A stretch of DNA of 64,000 nucleotides from Marinimicrobium hydrolyticum (lineage in GTDB: Bacteria > Pseudomonadota > Gammaproteobacteria > Pseudomonadales > Cellvibrionaceae): the NCBI RefSeq assembly GCF_030848505.1, contig NZ_JAVDDU010000001.1, positions 434,001 to 498,000 of the forward strand. The letters run 5' to 3'. The position numbers and the translations under genes are program-made. This document shows positions 14,167 to 29,235 of the stretch, one piece after another; the stretch's first letter is position 1, and every line of letters begins with the position of its first letter. The notes under the pieces were generated by a model, which worked only from the letters and a program-made list of their open reading frames with translations, made no database searches and was not told the origin of the DNA.

Positions 14167-14172
14167 TATAAT
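14167..14172 (+). promoter_or_regulatory. Candidate -10 element for clpS
   Basis: A consensus TATAAT lies 77 bp before the clpS start, in the 274-bp region divergent from cspD. The -35 position (GTGTGG) is poor, so activator dependence is possible. The rest of this gap, which is AT-rich on the cspD side, shows no other gene. Confidence 0.4.
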
Positions 14173-14248
14173 GAACGGACAACGCTAAATGGGTTCCAAC
14201 CCCTGGGCCCGCCAGTTTCTAATTAGGCTTTATTTTGCTGTGGGAAAA

Positions 14249-14608
14249 ATGACTGACTTTCGACTAACCTTAATTAAAGCCTCGGAGCAGAATCCCGAGG
14301 AAGGCGACGTAGCGGTCCAGGAGGAAAAGCCCCAGCTTCGGCGCCCACCGATGTACAAGGTGGTGATGCTGAATGATGACTATACCCCCATGGATTTTGT
14401 GGTTGAAACCCTGGAGATGTTTTTTGCGATGTCCCGGGAAAAGGCTACGAAAATCATGATTTTAGTGCACACACAAGGCAAAGCCGTATGCGGCGTCTAT
14501 ACTCGGGATATAGCGGAAACTAAAGCAGCCCAAGTGAATCAATATGCAAAGGACAATGAGCATCCACTGTTGTGTGAGATCGAGGCGGTGGAAGACGAAG
14601 ACCGATGA
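14249..14608 (+). CDS. clpS: ATP-dependent Clp protease adaptor ClpS
   Basis: N-recognin adaptor that hands N-degron substrates to ClpA-ClpP. The protein is 119 aa with a flexible acidic N-terminus (about 1-37) and the ClpS core. Core signatures are [19 protein letters not shown], where the N-degron pocket begins, and [20 protein letters not shown]. The start at 14249 ([10 protein letters not shown]) is the best family match; an in-frame upstream start at 14189 adds 20 unlike residues. It is 24 nt ahead of clpA. The same window encodes both N-end-rule transferases, bpt and aat. Confidence 0.95.
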   Translation: MTDFRLTLIKASEQNPEEGDVAVQEEKPQLRRPPMYKVVMLNDDYTPMDFVVETLEMFFAMSREKATKIMILVHTQGKAVCGVYTRDIAETKAAQVNQYAKDNEHPLLCEIEAVEDEDR

Positions 14609-14632
14609 TTCCGTTGCTAGAGGTTATCAGTG

Positions 14633-16915
14633 ATGTTAAGTAAAGATCTGGAAGTTACCTTGAATCTGGCCTTCAAGGGCGCGCGCTCCAAGCGGCACGA
14701 ATTTATGACCGTGGAGCACTTGCTACTGGCGCTGATCGATAACGAGTCGGCAGCCAATGTCTTGCGAGCCTGCGGCGCTGATTTAGGGATCTTGCGGCGC
14801 GAACTCATCGAGTTCGTTGATTCCACCACACCGCTCATCCCGGAAGGGGACTCCGAACGCGAAACCCAGCCGACATTGGGTTTTCAGCGCGTGCTACAGC
14901 GCGCCGTCTTCCATGTGCAGTCCTCCGGCAAACAGGAGGTAACGGGTGCGAATGTCCTGGTCGCCATCTTCAGTGAACAGGAAAGCCAGGCCGTTTATTA
15001 CCTCAAACAGCAAAGTGTGGCTCGTATCGACGTGGTGAACTACATCACCCACGGGATCCATAAAGTGGCGGGCCAATCGGATCACGGCAATGACGGCGTT
15101 CAAGAGCAGCAGGATGAAGATGCCCTGGGCGGGGAGTCTTCCTCGCAGAGTCCGCTGGAGAGCTTTGCCTCCAATCTGAACGAGCAAGCCATGCAGGGGC
15201 GGATTGATCCTCTGGTGGGGCGCGAATTTGAAGTCGAGCGGGTCAGTCAAATCCTGTCGCGTCGGCGCAAGAACAACCCGCTGTTGGTGGGCGAGTCCGG
15301 CGTGGGTAAGACCGCCATTGCCGAAGGCCTGGCCAAGCGAATCGTCGACGGTAATGTCCCGGACGTGCTGGCGGATAGTGTCGTTTACTCGCTGGATATG
15401 GGCGCTCTGTTGGCGGGCACAAAATACCGCGGCGACTTTGAGAAACGTTTTAAAGGTCTGCTGAGTGAACTGAAAAAGCAGAAAAACGCCGTTCTTTTCA
15501 TCGACGAGATTCATACCATCATTGGCGCTGGAGCTGCCTCCGGCGGCGTGATGGATGCTTCCAACCTACTCAAGCCGCTGTTGTCTTCGGGTGAATTGCG
15601 CTGCCTGGGTTCTACCACTTATCAAGAGTATCGGGGTGTGTTCGAAAAAGACCGCGCGCTCTCCCGTCGCTTCCAGAAAGTGGATGTTCCAGAGCCTACT
15701 GTGGACGAAACCTATCAAATTCTGAAAGGGCTGAAGTCCCGTTTCGAGCAACATCACGGCCTGCGTTACACGGACCCGGCTTTGCGCTCGGCAGCCGAGC
15801 TGTCGGAGCGTTACATCAATGACCGTTTTTTACCGGACAAAGCCATTGATGTGATTGATGAGGCAGGTGCTTACCAGCAGCTGCTGGCACCCAGCAAACG
15901 CAAAAAGAGCATTGGTGTTCCGGATATCGAAAAAATCGTCGCCAAGATTGCGCGCATTCCGCCTAAGAGCGTCTCTGCTTCCGATAAGGAGCAGCTGCGC
16001 AAATTGGACGAGAACTTGAAGATGACTGTCTTCGGGCAAGATGAGGCGATCGATACACTGGCGACGGCCATTAAGTTGTCCCGTGCTGGCTTAAGTTCTG
16101 ATGAAAAGCCCATCGGTTCCTTCCTGTTTTCTGGCCCTACCGGTGTTGGTAAAACCGAGGTGAGCCGTCAGTTGGCCAAAACCATGGGCGTGGAGCTGAT
16201 CCGCTTTGACATGTCTGAGTACATGGAACGGCATACGGTATCCCGTTTGATCGGTGCGCCTCCCGGGTATGTGGGTTTTGATCAGGGTGGGTTGCTTACC
16301 GATGCGGTGACCAAGCACCCGCACAGCGTGCTGTTGTTGGACGAAATCGAGAAGGCTCACCCCGAGGTGTTTAATCTGCTGTTACAGGTTATGGACCACG
16401 GTACTCTGACCGACAATAACGGCCGCAAGGCAGACTTCCGCAACGTGATTCTGATTATGACCACGAACGCGGGCGCGGAGGCCATGAGCCGGCCTTCCAT
16501 AGGTTTCACCCGGCAGGATCACACGACCGACGGCAGCGAGGCGATTAAACGCACCTTTACGCCCGAGTTTCGCAACCGCCTGGACGCTATCGTTCAGTTT
16601 GGCGCTCTGACCCTGGACGTGATCAAAACCGTGGTGGATAAATTCCTGGTGGAACTGCAGGCCCAGTTGGACGAGAAACATGTGAGTCTTGAGGTTAGCA
16701 ACGATGCCCGTGAGTGGCTTGCCAACCGGGGTTATGATGAAAAAATGGGCGCACGTCCCATGGCACGTCTAATCCAAGAGAAATTGAAAAAGCCTCTGGC
16801 GGAAGAGGTGTTGTTCGGTTCCTTGGCCAGCGGCGGCTCCATTAGTGTCGATGTGGATCCGGATTCTGACGAGCTGAAGCTTGATATTCGCGCCAAGGAG
16901 CGTGAGCCGGCCTAG
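14633..16915 (+). CDS. clpA: ATP-dependent Clp protease ATP-binding subunit ClpA
   Basis: AAA+ unfoldase that feeds substrates to ClpP. The protein is 760 aa with an N-terminal ClpS-binding domain ([14 protein letters not shown], about 1-145), D1 with Walker [14 protein letters not shown] and Walker B LFIDEIHT, and D2 with Walker [14 protein letters not shown] and the Walker B region [12 protein letters not shown]. The ClpP-docking loop IGF (in [10 protein letters not shown]) is present near residue 625. The ATG at 14633 gives the family N-terminus; the overlapping GTG at 14630 would add one residue. It is in an operon with clpS. Confidence 0.96.
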   Translation: MLSKDLEVTLNLAFKGARSKRHEFMTVEHLLLALIDNESAANVLRACGADLGILRRELIEFVDSTTPLIPEGDSERETQPTLGFQRVLQRAVFHVQSSGKQEVTGANVLVAIFSEQESQAVYYLKQQSVARIDVVNYITHGIHKVAGQSDHGNDGVQEQQDEDALGGESSSQSPLESFASNLNEQAMQGRIDPLVGREFEVERVSQILSRRRKNNPLLVGESGVGKTAIAEGLAKRIVDGNVPDVLADSVVYSLDMGALLAGTKYRGDFEKRFKGLLSELKKQKNAVLFIDEIHTIIGAGAASGGVMDASNLLKPLLSSGELRCLGSTTYQEYRGVFEKDRALSRRFQKVDVPEPTVDETYQILKGLKSRFEQHHGLRYTDPALRSAAELSERYINDRFLPDKAIDVIDEAGAYQQLLAPSKRKKSIGVPDIEKIVAKIARIPPKSVSASDKEQLRKLDENLKMTVFGQDEAIDTLATAIKLSRAGLSSDEKPIGSFLFSGPTGVGKTEVSRQLAKTMGVELIRFDMSEYMERHTVSRLIGAPPGYVGFDQGGLLTDAVTKHPHSVLLLDEIEKAHPEVFNLLLQVMDHGTLTDNNGRKADFRNVILIMTTNAGAEAMSRPSIGFTRQDHTTDGSEAIKRTFTPEFRNRLDAIVQFGALTLDVIKTVVDKFLVELQAQLDEKHVSLEVSNDAREWLANRGYDEKMGARPMARLIQEKLKKPLAEEVLFGSLASGGSISVDVDPDSDELKLDIRAKEREPA

Positions 16916-17000
16916 AGGGGCCTGCTTGCGCGCTGAGCGAGTCAATTAAGGGGGCTTGGTTGTATCGGCCCCGGGAGGGCCGTCAGGCGCTGAAACTGTA

Positions 17001-17219
17001 TCAGCGCGCGCGGTAGGTAATCCGACCTTTGCTCAGATCGTAGGGGGTCATTTCCACTTTTACTTTATCGCCGGTGAGAATGCGGATGTAGTTTTTCCGC
17101 ATCTTGCCGGAGATGTGCGCGGTAACCACATGCCCATTTTCCAGCTTTACGCGGAAGGTGGTGTTGGGCAGGGTATCAATCACTTCCCCTTCAAATTCAA
17201 TATTGTCTTCTTTTGCCAT
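17001..17219 (-). CDS. infA: Translation initiation factor IF-1
   Basis: The protein is 72 aa, a single S1/OB-fold that binds the ribosomal A site during initiation. It has the near-invariant family sequence, including [20 protein letters not shown] and the C-terminal GRITYRAR. It is convergent with clpA. The 181-bp gap to bpt on the upstream side presumably holds its promoter; I see no tRNA there. Confidence 0.97.
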   Translation of the reverse strand: MAKEDNIEFEGEVIDTLPNTTFRVKLENGHVVTAHISGKMRKNYIRILTGDKVKVEMTPYDLSKGRITYRAR

Positions 17220-17400
17220 CCGGCGAATTCCTCACTTGCTCTACAGTCGACATCTAAGCTCTGCCTCCATGAGGCAGGCGAACTTATGCGGGCTTAAAAA
17301 TAGGTCGTGAATTGTGCACTAAATGGGCCCAAAGGCCAAGAGGGGAAGGTGTAAAAGTGGCAGTTAGAGGCGGTTCCGGCCACCGGATTGCCGTTGAACG

Positions 17401-18108
17401 CTACCGAAGACGCATCCAACGGCGGTTGAGCAACATCTCCAAGGGGCGGTACTGAGTCTTGTATTCCATTTTTTGGCATTGTTTGATCCAGTAACCCAGA
17501 TAAACATATTTCAGGCCCTGCTCCCGAGCGCGGTCTACTTGTGCCAGTATGCCGTAAACCCCGAGGCTGCGACGCTCCTCGCGACTGTCAAAGAAGGTGT
17601 ATACGGCCGATAGTCCGTCCTCCAACTGATCGCACACAGCCACGCCCAATAAGCGCCCCTGCTGGCGGAATTCCAAATACCGGGTCAGCCCCCATTCGCT
17701 GCTGAGAAAGGCGTCGTACTGACTGCGCGAGGGCGGGTACATGTCGCCATCTTGGTGTCGGGTGGCTATGTAGTCCGCGTAGAGCGTGTAGTGTTCGTCG
17801 GTTCTTATGTTGTCGACGAACGTCAGTGTGAGATCCTGGTTGCGCCGCCAACAGCGTCGCTGGTTACGGTTAGGTTTGAAATCGTGCACCGGAATTCGGC
17901 AGGACACGCACGCCTGGCAATTGGCGCAATGAGGCCGGTACAAATGGCGTCCGCTACGGCGAAAGCCCAGCTCGGTCAATTGGCTGTACAGCCCTTTGTC
18001 AACCGGAGCATCAGGGTCAATAAAGAGAGTCGTCGCCTCCCGGTCATCCAGATAACTGCAGGGATGAGGCTGAGTGGCAAACAGCTTGAGATTGGACAGG
18101 TCAGACAT
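17401..18108 (-). CDS. bpt: Leucyl-tRNA-protein transferase, Bpt (Ate1-like)
   Basis: Aspartate/glutamate leucyltransferase of the bacterial N-end rule, attaching Leu to proteins with N-terminal Asp or Glu and so making ClpS substrates. The protein is 235 aa. The N-terminal half contains the Cys cluster [17 protein letters not shown], and the C-terminal acyltransferase fold includes [13 protein letters not shown] and [15 protein letters not shown]. The ATG at 18108 has GGAGGA upstream. It lies 33 nt downstream of aat in one operon, so both transferases are cotranscribed. Confidence 0.93.
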   Translation of the reverse strand: MSDLSNLKLFATQPHPCSYLDDREATTLFIDPDAPVDKGLYSQLTELGFRRSGRHLYRPHCANCQACVSCRIPVHDFKPNRNQRRCWRRNQDLTLTFVDNIRTDEHYTLYADYIATRHQDGDMYPPSRSQYDAFLSSEWGLTRYLEFRQQGRLLGVAVCDQLEDGLSAVYTFFDSREERRSLGVYGILAQVDRAREQGLKYVYLGYWIKQCQKMEYKTQYRPLEMLLNRRWMRLR

Positions 18109-18141
18109 GGCGTCATCCTCCCAGGTGGCGCTCCCCACCGA

Positions 18142-18849
18142 CTACCAGTCGCGTGTGGCGCTGAGCGACCAGGGGCCCTTAAGTGAGGGTGTATGGGCAC
18201 AGTCTAACAGTATTTGTTCGAAGTCTTCACGGGCTATTTCCTGTGCGCCCAAGGTAAACAAATGGTCGCTGGCCACCTGGCAATCAAGCACGGCAAAACG
18301 CCACTCGGCCAGTTGGCGCGCCAAATGAGTGAAGGCGACTTTGGAGGCGTTGTCGGCACGACTGAACATGGACTCGCCAAAAAATACCTTACCCAAAACC
18401 AGCCCGTACAGGCCGCCCACCAGTTGTTCGTCGCGCCACACCTCCACTGAATGGGCGTAGCCCATCTGGTGAAGCTCGGTGTAGGCATCAATCATGGCTG
18501 GGCCAATCCAGGTGCCGGAAGCGCCAGCACGGGGCGCCGCGCAGGCTTGCATCACCTCGGCAAAGGCCCGGTCGGACGTCACCGTAAAATCCCCGCGCCG
18601 CAAAACTTTGCGCAAACTGTGGGAGATGTGCAGCTGGTCGGGAAACACAACGGTGCGGGGGTTGGGTGTCCACCAAAGGATTGGCTGCCCCGGTTCAAAC
18701 CAGGGGAAGATACCGCGACGGTAAGCGCTTAATAATCGCGCGGGGGAGAGGTCTCCCCCCGCCGCCAGCAGCCCATCGGGCTCAGCCAGCGCCGAGGAGG
18801 AGGGAGGAAAATCCAAGCTGTCGGCGGTCAGCCAGGGGATCTGAATCAT
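18142..18849 (-). CDS. aat: Leucyl/phenylalanyl-tRNA-protein transferase
   Basis: Transfers Leu or Phe from tRNA to proteins with N-terminal Lys or Arg, generating primary N-degrons. The protein is 235 aa, the normal length. Family signatures are [37 protein letters not shown] and the central [17 protein letters not shown]. The ATG at 18849 (MIQIPWL) is preferred over a TTG two codons upstream. It is followed by bpt, and trxB lies 25 nt upstream on the same strand, suggesting a trxB-aat-bpt unit. Confidence 0.95.
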   Translation of the reverse strand: MIQIPWLTADSLDFPPSSSALAEPDGLLAAGGDLSPARLLSAYRRGIFPWFEPGQPILWWTPNPRTVVFPDQLHISHSLRKVLRRGDFTVTSDRAFAEVMQACAAPRAGASGTWIGPAMIDAYTELHQMGYAHSVEVWRDEQLVGGLYGLVLGKVFFGESMFSRADNASKVAFTHLARQLAEWRFAVLDCQVASDHLFTLGAQEIAREDFEQILLDCAHTPSLKGPWSLSATRDW

Positions 18850-18874
18850 AGGCAATCACATCCCCTGGTGCCGG

Positions 18875-19867
<993 letters not shown>

Positions 19868-20039
19868 TCATCATAAGTGAATCACCAGGGGTGCGCAAAA
19901 TTGTATGAGCCAATGCGATGTATTGGCGTAAACTATAAGCCGCCAGAGTGAGATAGGGCGGACCTGAAGATGTCACAGGGCTTTTGGCGAATGCCTCAGT
20001 GCCCTAGAATGCAGCTATTTATCCCACAGGAAGACAGTT

Positions 20040-22379
20040 TTGAGAGCCAAGTCCAGTCAAACAGTCGCCAAAGCCATGCCAGCAGCTGAGGGTATGGCGG
20101 TGCGAATCGTTAAAGAGGGTGCCTTGATCGGGTTGGCCGCGATCAGTTTATACCTGCTGTTGGCGTTGTTTACCTATCACCCTGGTGATCCCGGCTGGTC
20201 GCACACCGGTGATAACAGCCGTATTGAGAACGCTGGCGGACCGGCGGGCGCTTGGTTGGCGGACGTGAGTTTTTTGCTGTTCGGGTATCTGGCGTACTTG
20301 TTTCCACTGATGTTGGGCTATCGGGCGTGGCAAGTATTCCGGGGTCGGGACCACTCGCCCGGTGTCGATTGGGTGTTGTTGGTGCTACGTATTGTCGGGC
20401 TGATTCTGGTGATGGTGGCCGGGGCCGGTTTAGTGGCCATGCATTACCCCCAGGCCTCGGAACTGCCTTTTACCAATGGAGGCTTGTTGGGCGCCTCGGT
20501 TGCGGAGGGCGTGGAGAGCGCATTCAGTTACACCGGCGGTACGCTCTTGTTGCTGGCCGTGTTTTTATTTGGCCTGACCATTTTTACTGATTTGTCCTGG
20601 CTAAAGCTGATGGACGAAACCGGGCGGATCACGCTCTTGCTGGTCGCCAAGGTGCGCGAAGGTGCCATTCACTGGCAGCGTCAGCGCGAGGAACGAAAAG
20701 CCGCGCGTGAAGCGCAGCAACAGCGGCGCGAAGCGGTGGCCAAACACGTTAAAAGTGAAGCCAAGCGCGTGCCGCCTACCATTGGCACACCCGTGAAAAA
20801 GGCTCCGCCGAAACCGCCACCCGCGCGCCAAGCTTCTTTGTTTGAAAGTACGGATACGGACGCGCCCGAGGGCGATCTGCCGTCGCTGAAACTGCTGGAC
20901 CCTGCCGATCCGCACAGCGACAAGGCATTTTCCAAAGAGTCGCTGGAAGCCATGTCCAAACTGTTGGAGCTTAAACTCAAGGACTTCAACATCGACATTG
21001 AAGTGGTTGAAGTGCAGCCGGGCCCAGTGGTCACGCGTTTTGAGATTCAACCAGCCCCGGGTATTAAAGCCAGCCGCATTACCAATTTGGCCAAGGATTT
21101 GGCCCGCTCCCTGGCGGTGATCAGCGTTCGGGTGGTGGAGGTCATTCCAGGCAAGTCGGTCATGGGTATTGAGATCCCCAACGAGCATCGGGAAATTGTG
21201 CGTCTGAGCGAAGTCCTGTCGTCGGATGTGTACGACAAATCCCGTTCTTTTTTGACCCTCGCCCTGGGACACGACATCTCAGGTCAGCCGGTGACTGCCG
21301 ACTTAGCCAAAATGCCCCACCTGCTGGTGGCCGGTACTACCGGTTCGGGTAAGTCCGTGGGCGTAAACGTGATGCTGCTGAGCATGTTGTACAAGGCGTC
21401 GCCGGAGCAGGTTCGCCTGATGCTGGTGGACCCCAAAATGCTTGAGCTTTCTGTGTACGAAGGCATTCCCCACCTGCTGACACCCGTCATTACGGATATG
21501 AAAGACGCCGCCAACGGCTTGCGTTGGTGCGTGGGGGAAATGGAGCGCCGCTACAAACTGATGTCCGCTCTTGGGGTGCGTAACCTGACCGGCTATAACC
21601 GGAAGGTTGAAGATGCCCGCCGAGCAGGCAACCCGATTCTCGATCCTTTATGGAAACCCGACGAACATTTTGAAGCGGGAGAGGATCAGGCTCCCGCACC
21701 TGAATTGAGTACCCTGCCCACTATCGTGGTGGTGATCGACGAATTCGCCGATATGATCATGATCGTCGGCAAAAAAGTCGAGCAACTGATCGCCCGTATT
21801 GCACAAAAGGCCAGGGCGGCGGGAATTCATTTGATTTTGGCGACTCAAAGGCCTTCGGTGGACGTAATTACCGGCTTAATTAAAGCCAACGTACCGACTC
21901 GTATGGCGTTCCAAGTGTCGTCCAAAGTGGACTCCCGGACCATTCTGGATCAGGGCGGCGCCGAGCAACTTCTGGGGCACGGTGACATGTTGTACCTGCC
22001 GCCGGGCACCAGTTTGCCGGTGCGTGTGCATGGTGCCTTTGTGGACGACCACGAAGTGCACAAGGTGGTCGCCGATTGGAAAAAACGCGGTGCGCCGGAA
22101 TACATTGACGGCATTACTGATGACAGTACCAACAGCATCCCCGTGCCTGGGTTGGGCGGTGGTGACGAGGAAGGCTCCGATGGAGAAGGCGATGCCCTTT
22201 ACGATCAGGCGGTGGCCTGCGTGATTGAATCCCGCAAAGCATCCATTTCCTCCGTGCAACGCAAACTGCGCATTGGTTACAACCGCGCCGCCCGGTTGAT
22301 CGAAACCATGGAAGCGGCGGGCGTTGTATCCGAGCCCGGCCACAACGGTAATCGGGAAGTGCTGGTGCCTAAAAACTAA
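20040..22379 (+). CDS. ftsK: DNA translocase FtsK
   Basis: Septal, membrane-anchored motor that pumps chromosomal DNA towards dif and activates XerCD. The protein is 779 aa: an N-terminal membrane domain with about four helices (residues 25-185), a short charged/Pro linker (about 215-280, much shorter than in E. coli), a RecA-like motor with Walker [13 protein letters not shown] and the Walker B-like [11 protein letters not shown], and a winged-helix gamma domain (about 715-779, [20 protein letters not shown]). The TTG at 20040 has a well-spaced AGGA, while the first ATG at 20076 has none, so I choose TTG. Confidence 0.94.
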   Translation: MRAKSSQTVAKAMPAAEGMAVRIVKEGALIGLAAISLYLLLALFTYHPGDPGWSHTGDNSRIENAGGPAGAWLADVSFLLFGYLAYLFPLMLGYRAWQVFRGRDHSPGVDWVLLVLRIVGLILVMVAGAGLVAMHYPQASELPFTNGGLLGASVAEGVESAFSYTGGTLLLLAVFLFGLTIFTDLSWLKLMDETGRITLLLVAKVREGAIHWQRQREERKAAREAQQQRREAVAKHVKSEAKRVPPTIGTPVKKAPPKPPPARQASLFESTDTDAPEGDLPSLKLLDPADPHSDKAFSKESLEAMSKLLELKLKDFNIDIEVVEVQPGPVVTRFEIQPAPGIKASRITNLAKDLARSLAVISVRVVEVIPGKSVMGIEIPNEHREIVRLSEVLSSDVYDKSRSFLTLALGHDISGQPVTADLAKMPHLLVAGTTGSGKSVGVNVMLLSMLYKASPEQVRLMLVDPKMLELSVYEGIPHLLTPVITDMKDAANGLRWCVGEMERRYKLMSALGVRNLTGYNRKVEDARRAGNPILDPLWKPDEHFEAGEDQAPAPELSTLPTIVVVIDEFADMIMIVGKKVEQLIARIAQKARAAGIHLILATQRPSVDVITGLIKANVPTRMAFQVSSKVDSRTILDQGGAEQLLGHGDMLYLPPGTSLPVRVHGAFVDDHEVHKVVADWKKRGAPEYIDGITDDSTNSIPVPGLGGGDEEGSDGEGDALYDQAVACVIESRKASISSVQRKLRIGYNRAARLIETMEAAGVVSEPGHNGNREVLVPKN

Positions 22380-22411
22380 CACCCGTGTGTTGGGTGTTCA
22401 ACGAATAACCG

Positions 22412-22452
22412 GGAGAGAATTCCCTGCCTACCTCAAGCAGGGCATTCTTTCC
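22412..22452 (+). terminator. Long hairpin between ftsK and lolA, terminator or attenuator-like
   Basis: GGAGAGAAT-T-CCCTGC at 22412-22427 pairs with GCAGGG-C-ATTCTTTCC at 22437-22452 (one G-U pair, one mismatch, 9-nt loop). The stem is strong, but only short T-runs occur in its 3' arm, so termination efficiency is uncertain. It lies 32 bp after the ftsK stop. Confidence 0.45.
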
Positions 22453-22498
22453 TTCCGACTCGATCAACACTGTTTGATCGCAACGAATAGGAACTGAC

Positions 22499-23133
22499 AT
22501 GAAGCTGCATTTTCGCATTACGCTGTGGGCACTCGTGCTGGGTATGCTGTCATCCGCTTTCAGCGTGGCCGCTGAGGATCTCAATCGGTTGCAGCAACGC
22601 CTGGAGGGTATGAAAACCCTGCAGGGCGACTTTACTCAGATTTTGTTTGATGACGATGGCACTGTGCTGGAGGAGAGCCAGGGTGAATTCGCCTTGGAAC
22701 GTCCGGGTAAATTTTACTGGCACACCCAGGAGCCGTTTGAGCAACTGCTGGTTTCCGACCAGCAATTTTTGTGGCTTTACGACCCGGATCTGGAGCAGGT
22801 CACCCAGCGCTCCTACGACCAAGAGCAAGTACGCGGCACCCCCGCGGCGATTTTAAGCGATGACGTTGACGGGCTCGGGGAAAATTTTTCCGTACAGTAC
22901 AAAGGCGCGGACAACGGCCGGCAACTGTTTAGCCTCCGCCCGCGTGTCGACAAAGATTTGTTTCAAGAACTGCTGTTGGCGTTTACCGATGAGGGACTGA
23001 CCGAGATTCGTGTGCGTGACAACCTCGGCCAACTGACCATTTTCACCCTGGTGGACGTGCGCCGTAACGAGCCGGTTGACCAGCGACTGTTCGAGTTCGA
23101 GCCGCCCGAAGGCGTGGACGTGTTGGTGGATTG

Positions 23134-23134
<1 letters not shown>
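22499..23134 (+). CDS. lolA: Outer-membrane lipoprotein carrier protein LolA
   Basis: Periplasmic chaperone that ferries lipoproteins from LolCDE to LolB. The protein is 211 aa with a cleavable signal peptide (about 1-24, ending SVAAED). The mature part follows the family pattern: [17 protein letters not shown], then [19 protein letters not shown] and [14 protein letters not shown]. It sits between ftsK and rarA as in many gammaproteobacteria. Its stop overlaps the rarA start (TGATG). Confidence 0.95.
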
Positions 23135-25849
<2,715 letters not shown>

Positions 25850-25909
25850 GGTCGGCACGGTGCCGGCTTACGCGCCGCGCCGCCGTCCACTCGGGAGGCT
25901 CGTTACTCC

Positions 25910-27310
25910 ATGGATTATTTTCCCGTCTTTCTGGATTTAAAACAGCGCACCTGCCTGCTGGTGGGTGGTGGCGATATTGCGACTCGCAAGGGGCGTTTGC
26001 TGGCTCGGGCGGGTGCCCGCTTGCGCATCGTGGCACCAGAGGTCAGTGACGAGTTACAGCAGCTGGCGGCGCAAGGTGGGGGCAGCGTGCACCCGCGTGA
26101 ATATCAAAGCGAAGATCTGGAAAACTGTACTTTGGTGGTCGCGGCCACGGATATTGAAGCACTGAATGCGCGCGTCTCTGCCGATGCCCAAGCGCGGTAC
26201 TTGCCGGTGAACGTAGTGGATAGCCCGGCGTTGTGTACGTTTATTACTCCCGCTATTGTGGATCGTTCGCCGTTGGTGATTGCCATCTCTAGCGGTGGCG
26301 AAGCACCTGTGCTGGCGCGTCTGGTTCGAGCCAAACTGGAGACGCTCATTCCCTCCGCCTACGGACGCCTCGCTCAATTGGCCAGCCGCTGGCGCGAGCG
26401 TGTCAAACAGGCGTTTAGTGGTGATAACCGGCGGCGATTTTGGGAAAAGGCGCTGCAGGGGCCGGCGGCAGAGCTGGTGTTTAATGGTCAGGACGAGCAG
26501 GCCGAACAATGGCTGGCGGAGGCCCTCGCAGATCCAAACGCTGTAGCTCAAAACGGCGAGGTTTATTTAGTGGGCGGTGGCCCGGGTGATCCCGAACTGC
26601 TCACCCTGCGCGCGTTGCGCCTTATGCAACAAGCCGATGTAGTGCTCTATGATCGACTGGTTTCCGAGCCGGTTATGGACTTGGTGCGCCGCGATGCCGA
26701 GCGAATTTATGTGGGTAAGCGGCGCAGTGATCACGCCATGCCCCAGGAAAATATTAATCAATTGCTATTGGATCTGGCCCTGGAAGGCAAACGGGTTTTG
26801 CGCTTGAAGGGGGGCGACCCGTTTATTTTTGGCCGCGGCGGTGAGGAAATTGAGTTGCTGGCCTCGCGCGGTGTTCCGTTCCAGGTGGTGCCAGGCATTA
26901 CGGCGGCCTCCGGTTGCGCAGCTTATGCCGGTATTCCCCTCACGCATCGGGACTACGCCCAATCGGTGCGTTTCGTGACCGGTCATCTCAAAACCCAGCA
27001 AGCCAATCCCACCTGGCCGGAGCTGGCCCTGCCGGGTCAAACTCTGGTGATTTATATGGGGTTAGTGGGGTTGACCGAGATCTGTCAGAATCTGGTAGAA
27101 CATGGACGCGCGCCCACCACGCCGGTGGCCCTGGTTGAAAAGGGCACCACACCGGAACAACGCGTGTTAGTGGGTGATCTGGCCACTATAGCGGACTTGG
27201 TGGCCGAGAATGACGTCCATGGGCCCACATTGCTGATTGTGGGCGAGGTTGTGAAGTTACAACGGCAACTGGAATGGTTTACGGCCAAGGCCGATAAAAA
27301 TCGCGTTTAG
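25910..27310 (+). CDS. cysG: Siroheme synthase CysG
   Basis: Trifunctional enzyme making siroheme for sulfite/nitrite reductase. The N-terminal precorrin-2 dehydrogenase/ferrochelatase (about 1-150) has the NAD motif [12 protein letters not shown], the catalytic Asp in VVDSPALC and the Ser loop [11 protein letters not shown] dimerisation segment leads to the C-terminal uroporphyrinogen-III methyltransferase (about 218-455) with [16 protein letters not shown] and [16 protein letters not shown]. The protein is 466 aa, full length. The siroheme-dependent CysI is encoded at 57.7-59.4 kb. Confidence 0.96.
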   Translation: MDYFPVFLDLKQRTCLLVGGGDIATRKGRLLARAGARLRIVAPEVSDELQQLAAQGGGSVHPREYQSEDLENCTLVVAATDIEALNARVSADAQARYLPVNVVDSPALCTFITPAIVDRSPLVIAISSGGEAPVLARLVRAKLETLIPSAYGRLAQLASRWRERVKQAFSGDNRRRFWEKALQGPAAELVFNGQDEQAEQWLAEALADPNAVAQNGEVYLVGGGPGDPELLTLRALRLMQQADVVLYDRLVSEPVMDLVRRDAERIYVGKRRSDHAMPQENINQLLLDLALEGKRVLRLKGGDPFIFGRGGEEIELLASRGVPFQVVPGITAASGCAAYAGIPLTHRDYAQSVRFVTGHLKTQQANPTWPELALPGQTLVIYMGLVGLTEICQNLVEHGRAPTTPVALVEKGTTPEQRVLVGDLATIADLVAENDVHGPTLLIVGEVVKLQRQLEWFTAKADKNRV

Positions 27311-27433
27311 CGACCAAAAGTGCGACCAAACGCACGTTTTGAGCGATTTTCGATCAAGTTTCCAGGGTTTTGGCCGTTAAGTGAATATAGGTCGAGCAAG
27401 ACGCGTCGACGCCAACTTTGAGTTGAGGTGAGT

Positions 27434-27670
27434 ATGGTATACATAGGCCCTACAACCACTTTGTCTCCGAGCGCTACCAATAAGCTGCGCTCCGGCTACT
27501 CGCCCGAGCATGATATGCCCGTGGGTAAACAGGTGTCTGACACCCAGCCGGTGCCGCCAGTACCCGAACGCCGCAAGGGCGACCGTCGCCGCCAACAACG
27601 TAAACCGGTGTTGGATCTACGCAGCGGGGATAGACGCCGAAGCCGCCGAAGAATCGATATTGAAGTCTGA
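27434..27670 (+). CDS. Small Arg-rich hypothetical protein with duplicated RR-x-GDRRR motif
   Basis: A 78-residue protein I do not recognise. The ATG at 27434 has GAGG five bases upstream; an in-frame GTG at 27428 is an alternative. The N-terminal half is Ser/Pro/Thr-rich and uncharged. The C-terminal third is strongly basic and holds two similar blocks, PERRKGDRRRQQR and LRSGDRRRSRRR, about 18 residues apart, before the acidic end IDIEV. The pattern suggests nucleic-acid or acidic-partner binding. It stands alone between cysG and gor. Frame use and the ribosome-binding site support it being real. Confidence 0.55.
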   Translation: MVYIGPTTTLSPSATNKLRSGYSPEHDMPVGKQVSDTQPVPPVPERRKGDRRRQQRKPVLDLRSGDRRRSRRRIDIEV

Positions 27671-27830
27671 TCGAAGCCCGCTTCCCGATCAGAAATTCCG
27701 TCCTCCCAGCTTCAACAACTCCTCCCTGAATTCGTGGGTCGCGCCATTGCGGTGTGGCCCACGACCTTCGTACACTGTCTTTATAGGCCCGCTGTCCTGC
27801 GAGCCCCATTTTACTCGTCGGAGTTAAAGA

Positions 27831-29186
27831 ATGAGTCAATACGACTACGATTTGCTGGTTATCGGGGCCGGATCTGGAGGGGTGCGCGCGAGTCGCACGG
27901 CGGCTCGTTTGGGTGCGCGGGTAGCGGTGGTTGAGGAGCGGTACCTGGGGGGTACCTGCGTTAACGTGGGCTGCGTGCCAAAAAAACTGCTGGTATATGC
28001 CTCTCATTACGCCGAGACGTTTCAGGTTGCGCCAGGCTTCGGCTGGCACCTCGGCGCGACACGCTTTGATTGGAGCGAACTTCTGGCTAACAAGGATCGG
28101 GAAATCGCGCGCTTGAACGAAGTGTACAGAGGGCTACTGCAAAATACTGGAGTGACCTTGTTCGAAGCGCGGGCCCGAGTGCTGGGGCCAAATCGAGTGG
28201 CCGTGGGGGACCGGGAAATCACCGCCGAGCGTATCTTGATTGCCGTAGGCGGGTGGCCCTGGAAGCCCGACATCCCCGGTATTGATCTGGCCATCACGTC
28301 CAATGAAGCGTTTTATCTGAACGAGCTGCCCGCCAGTATTGTTATCGTTGGGGGTGGTTACATCGCGGTTGAATTCGCCGGGATTTTTAATGGCCTGGGG
28401 GTGGATACCCACCTGTGTTACCGAGGCGACTTGTTCCTGCGTGGCTTCGATAAGGATGTGCGTGATCATGCCGCTTCTGAGCTGCGCAAGAAAGGCATAA
28501 CACTGCACTTCAATACGGAGATCTGTTCCATTGCGGAAGAGCCGGGTGGTGGCTATAGGATTCAAACCGATGTCAACGAGGAGTGGTGTGCCGGCCTGGT
28601 CATGTACGCCACTGGCCGGCAACCCATGATTGACGATTTGGGCTTGGAGCATACGGCGGTGCAGATAACCGAGGCCGGCACCATTGCCGTTGATGAGTTT
28701 ATGCAGACCCACGAGCCTTCCATTTACGCCTTGGGGGACGTCACCGGACCCGTTGCGCTGACGCCGGTAGCTCTCGCCCAGGGCCAGGCTTTGGCACAAA
28801 ACCTTTACGGTGGGGACGACATTAAGCTGAGCTACAAAAACATTCCCGCCGCTGTATTCAGTCAACCGACCATTGCCACTGTGGGGCTGACCGAGGAAGA
28901 AGCCAGAGCCTCTTATGAGCGTATCGACATTTACAAATCCAGCTTTGGTCCCATGCAGTATTCCCTAAGCGCCATTGGTGAGCGAGCGCTGATCAAGTTG
29001 GTGGTGGATCGGGACACTGACCGGGTGCTGGGTTGCCATATGGTCGGGCCGGATGCCGGCGAGATTGTGCAGGGCTTAGCGGTCGCCCTGACCGCAGGTG
29101 CGACCAAAGCTGACTTTGACCGCACCATTGGTATCCACCCGACACTTGCCGAGGAGTTTGTGACGCTGCGTCAGGTGGCTGAATAA
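27831..29186 (+). CDS. gor: Glutathione-disulfide reductase
   Basis: NADPH-dependent flavoenzyme that regenerates reduced glutathione. The protein is 451 aa. The FAD motif [14 protein letters not shown], redox pair [16 protein letters not shown](P) motif [13 protein letters not shown] and C-terminal catalytic [12 protein letters not shown] are present. The Arg residue and spacing after the second Rossmann motif ([12 protein letters not shown]) are glutathione-reductase-like rather than Lpd-like. GGAG precedes the ATG. It is convergent with the chemoreceptor gene downstream. Confidence 0.93.
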   Translation: MSQYDYDLLVIGAGSGGVRASRTAARLGARVAVVEERYLGGTCVNVGCVPKKLLVYASHYAETFQVAPGFGWHLGATRFDWSELLANKDREIARLNEVYRGLLQNTGVTLFEARARVLGPNRVAVGDREITAERILIAVGGWPWKPDIPGIDLAITSNEAFYLNELPASIVIVGGGYIAVEFAGIFNGLGVDTHLCYRGDLFLRGFDKDVRDHAASELRKKGITLHFNTEICSIAEEPGGGYRIQTDVNEEWCAGLVMYATGRQPMIDDLGLEHTAVQITEAGTIAVDEFMQTHEPSIYALGDVTGPVALTPVALAQGQALAQNLYGGDDIKLSYKNIPAAVFSQPTIATVGLTEEEARASYERIDIYKSSFGPMQYSLSAIGERALIKLVVDRDTDRVLGCHMVGPDAGEIVQGLAVALTAGATKADFDRTIGIHPTLAEEFVTLRQVAE

Positions 29187-29235
29187 CGAGTTTCACGGGA
29201 GCATCATCCTGACGCCCCGAGTGCATCGATCAAAA

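Noticed and set aside
14030-14248. A small RNA gene in the AT-rich region between cspD and clpS
   Set aside because: No terminator-promoter pair bounding a transcript could be recognised; only a -10 element for clpS is supportable.
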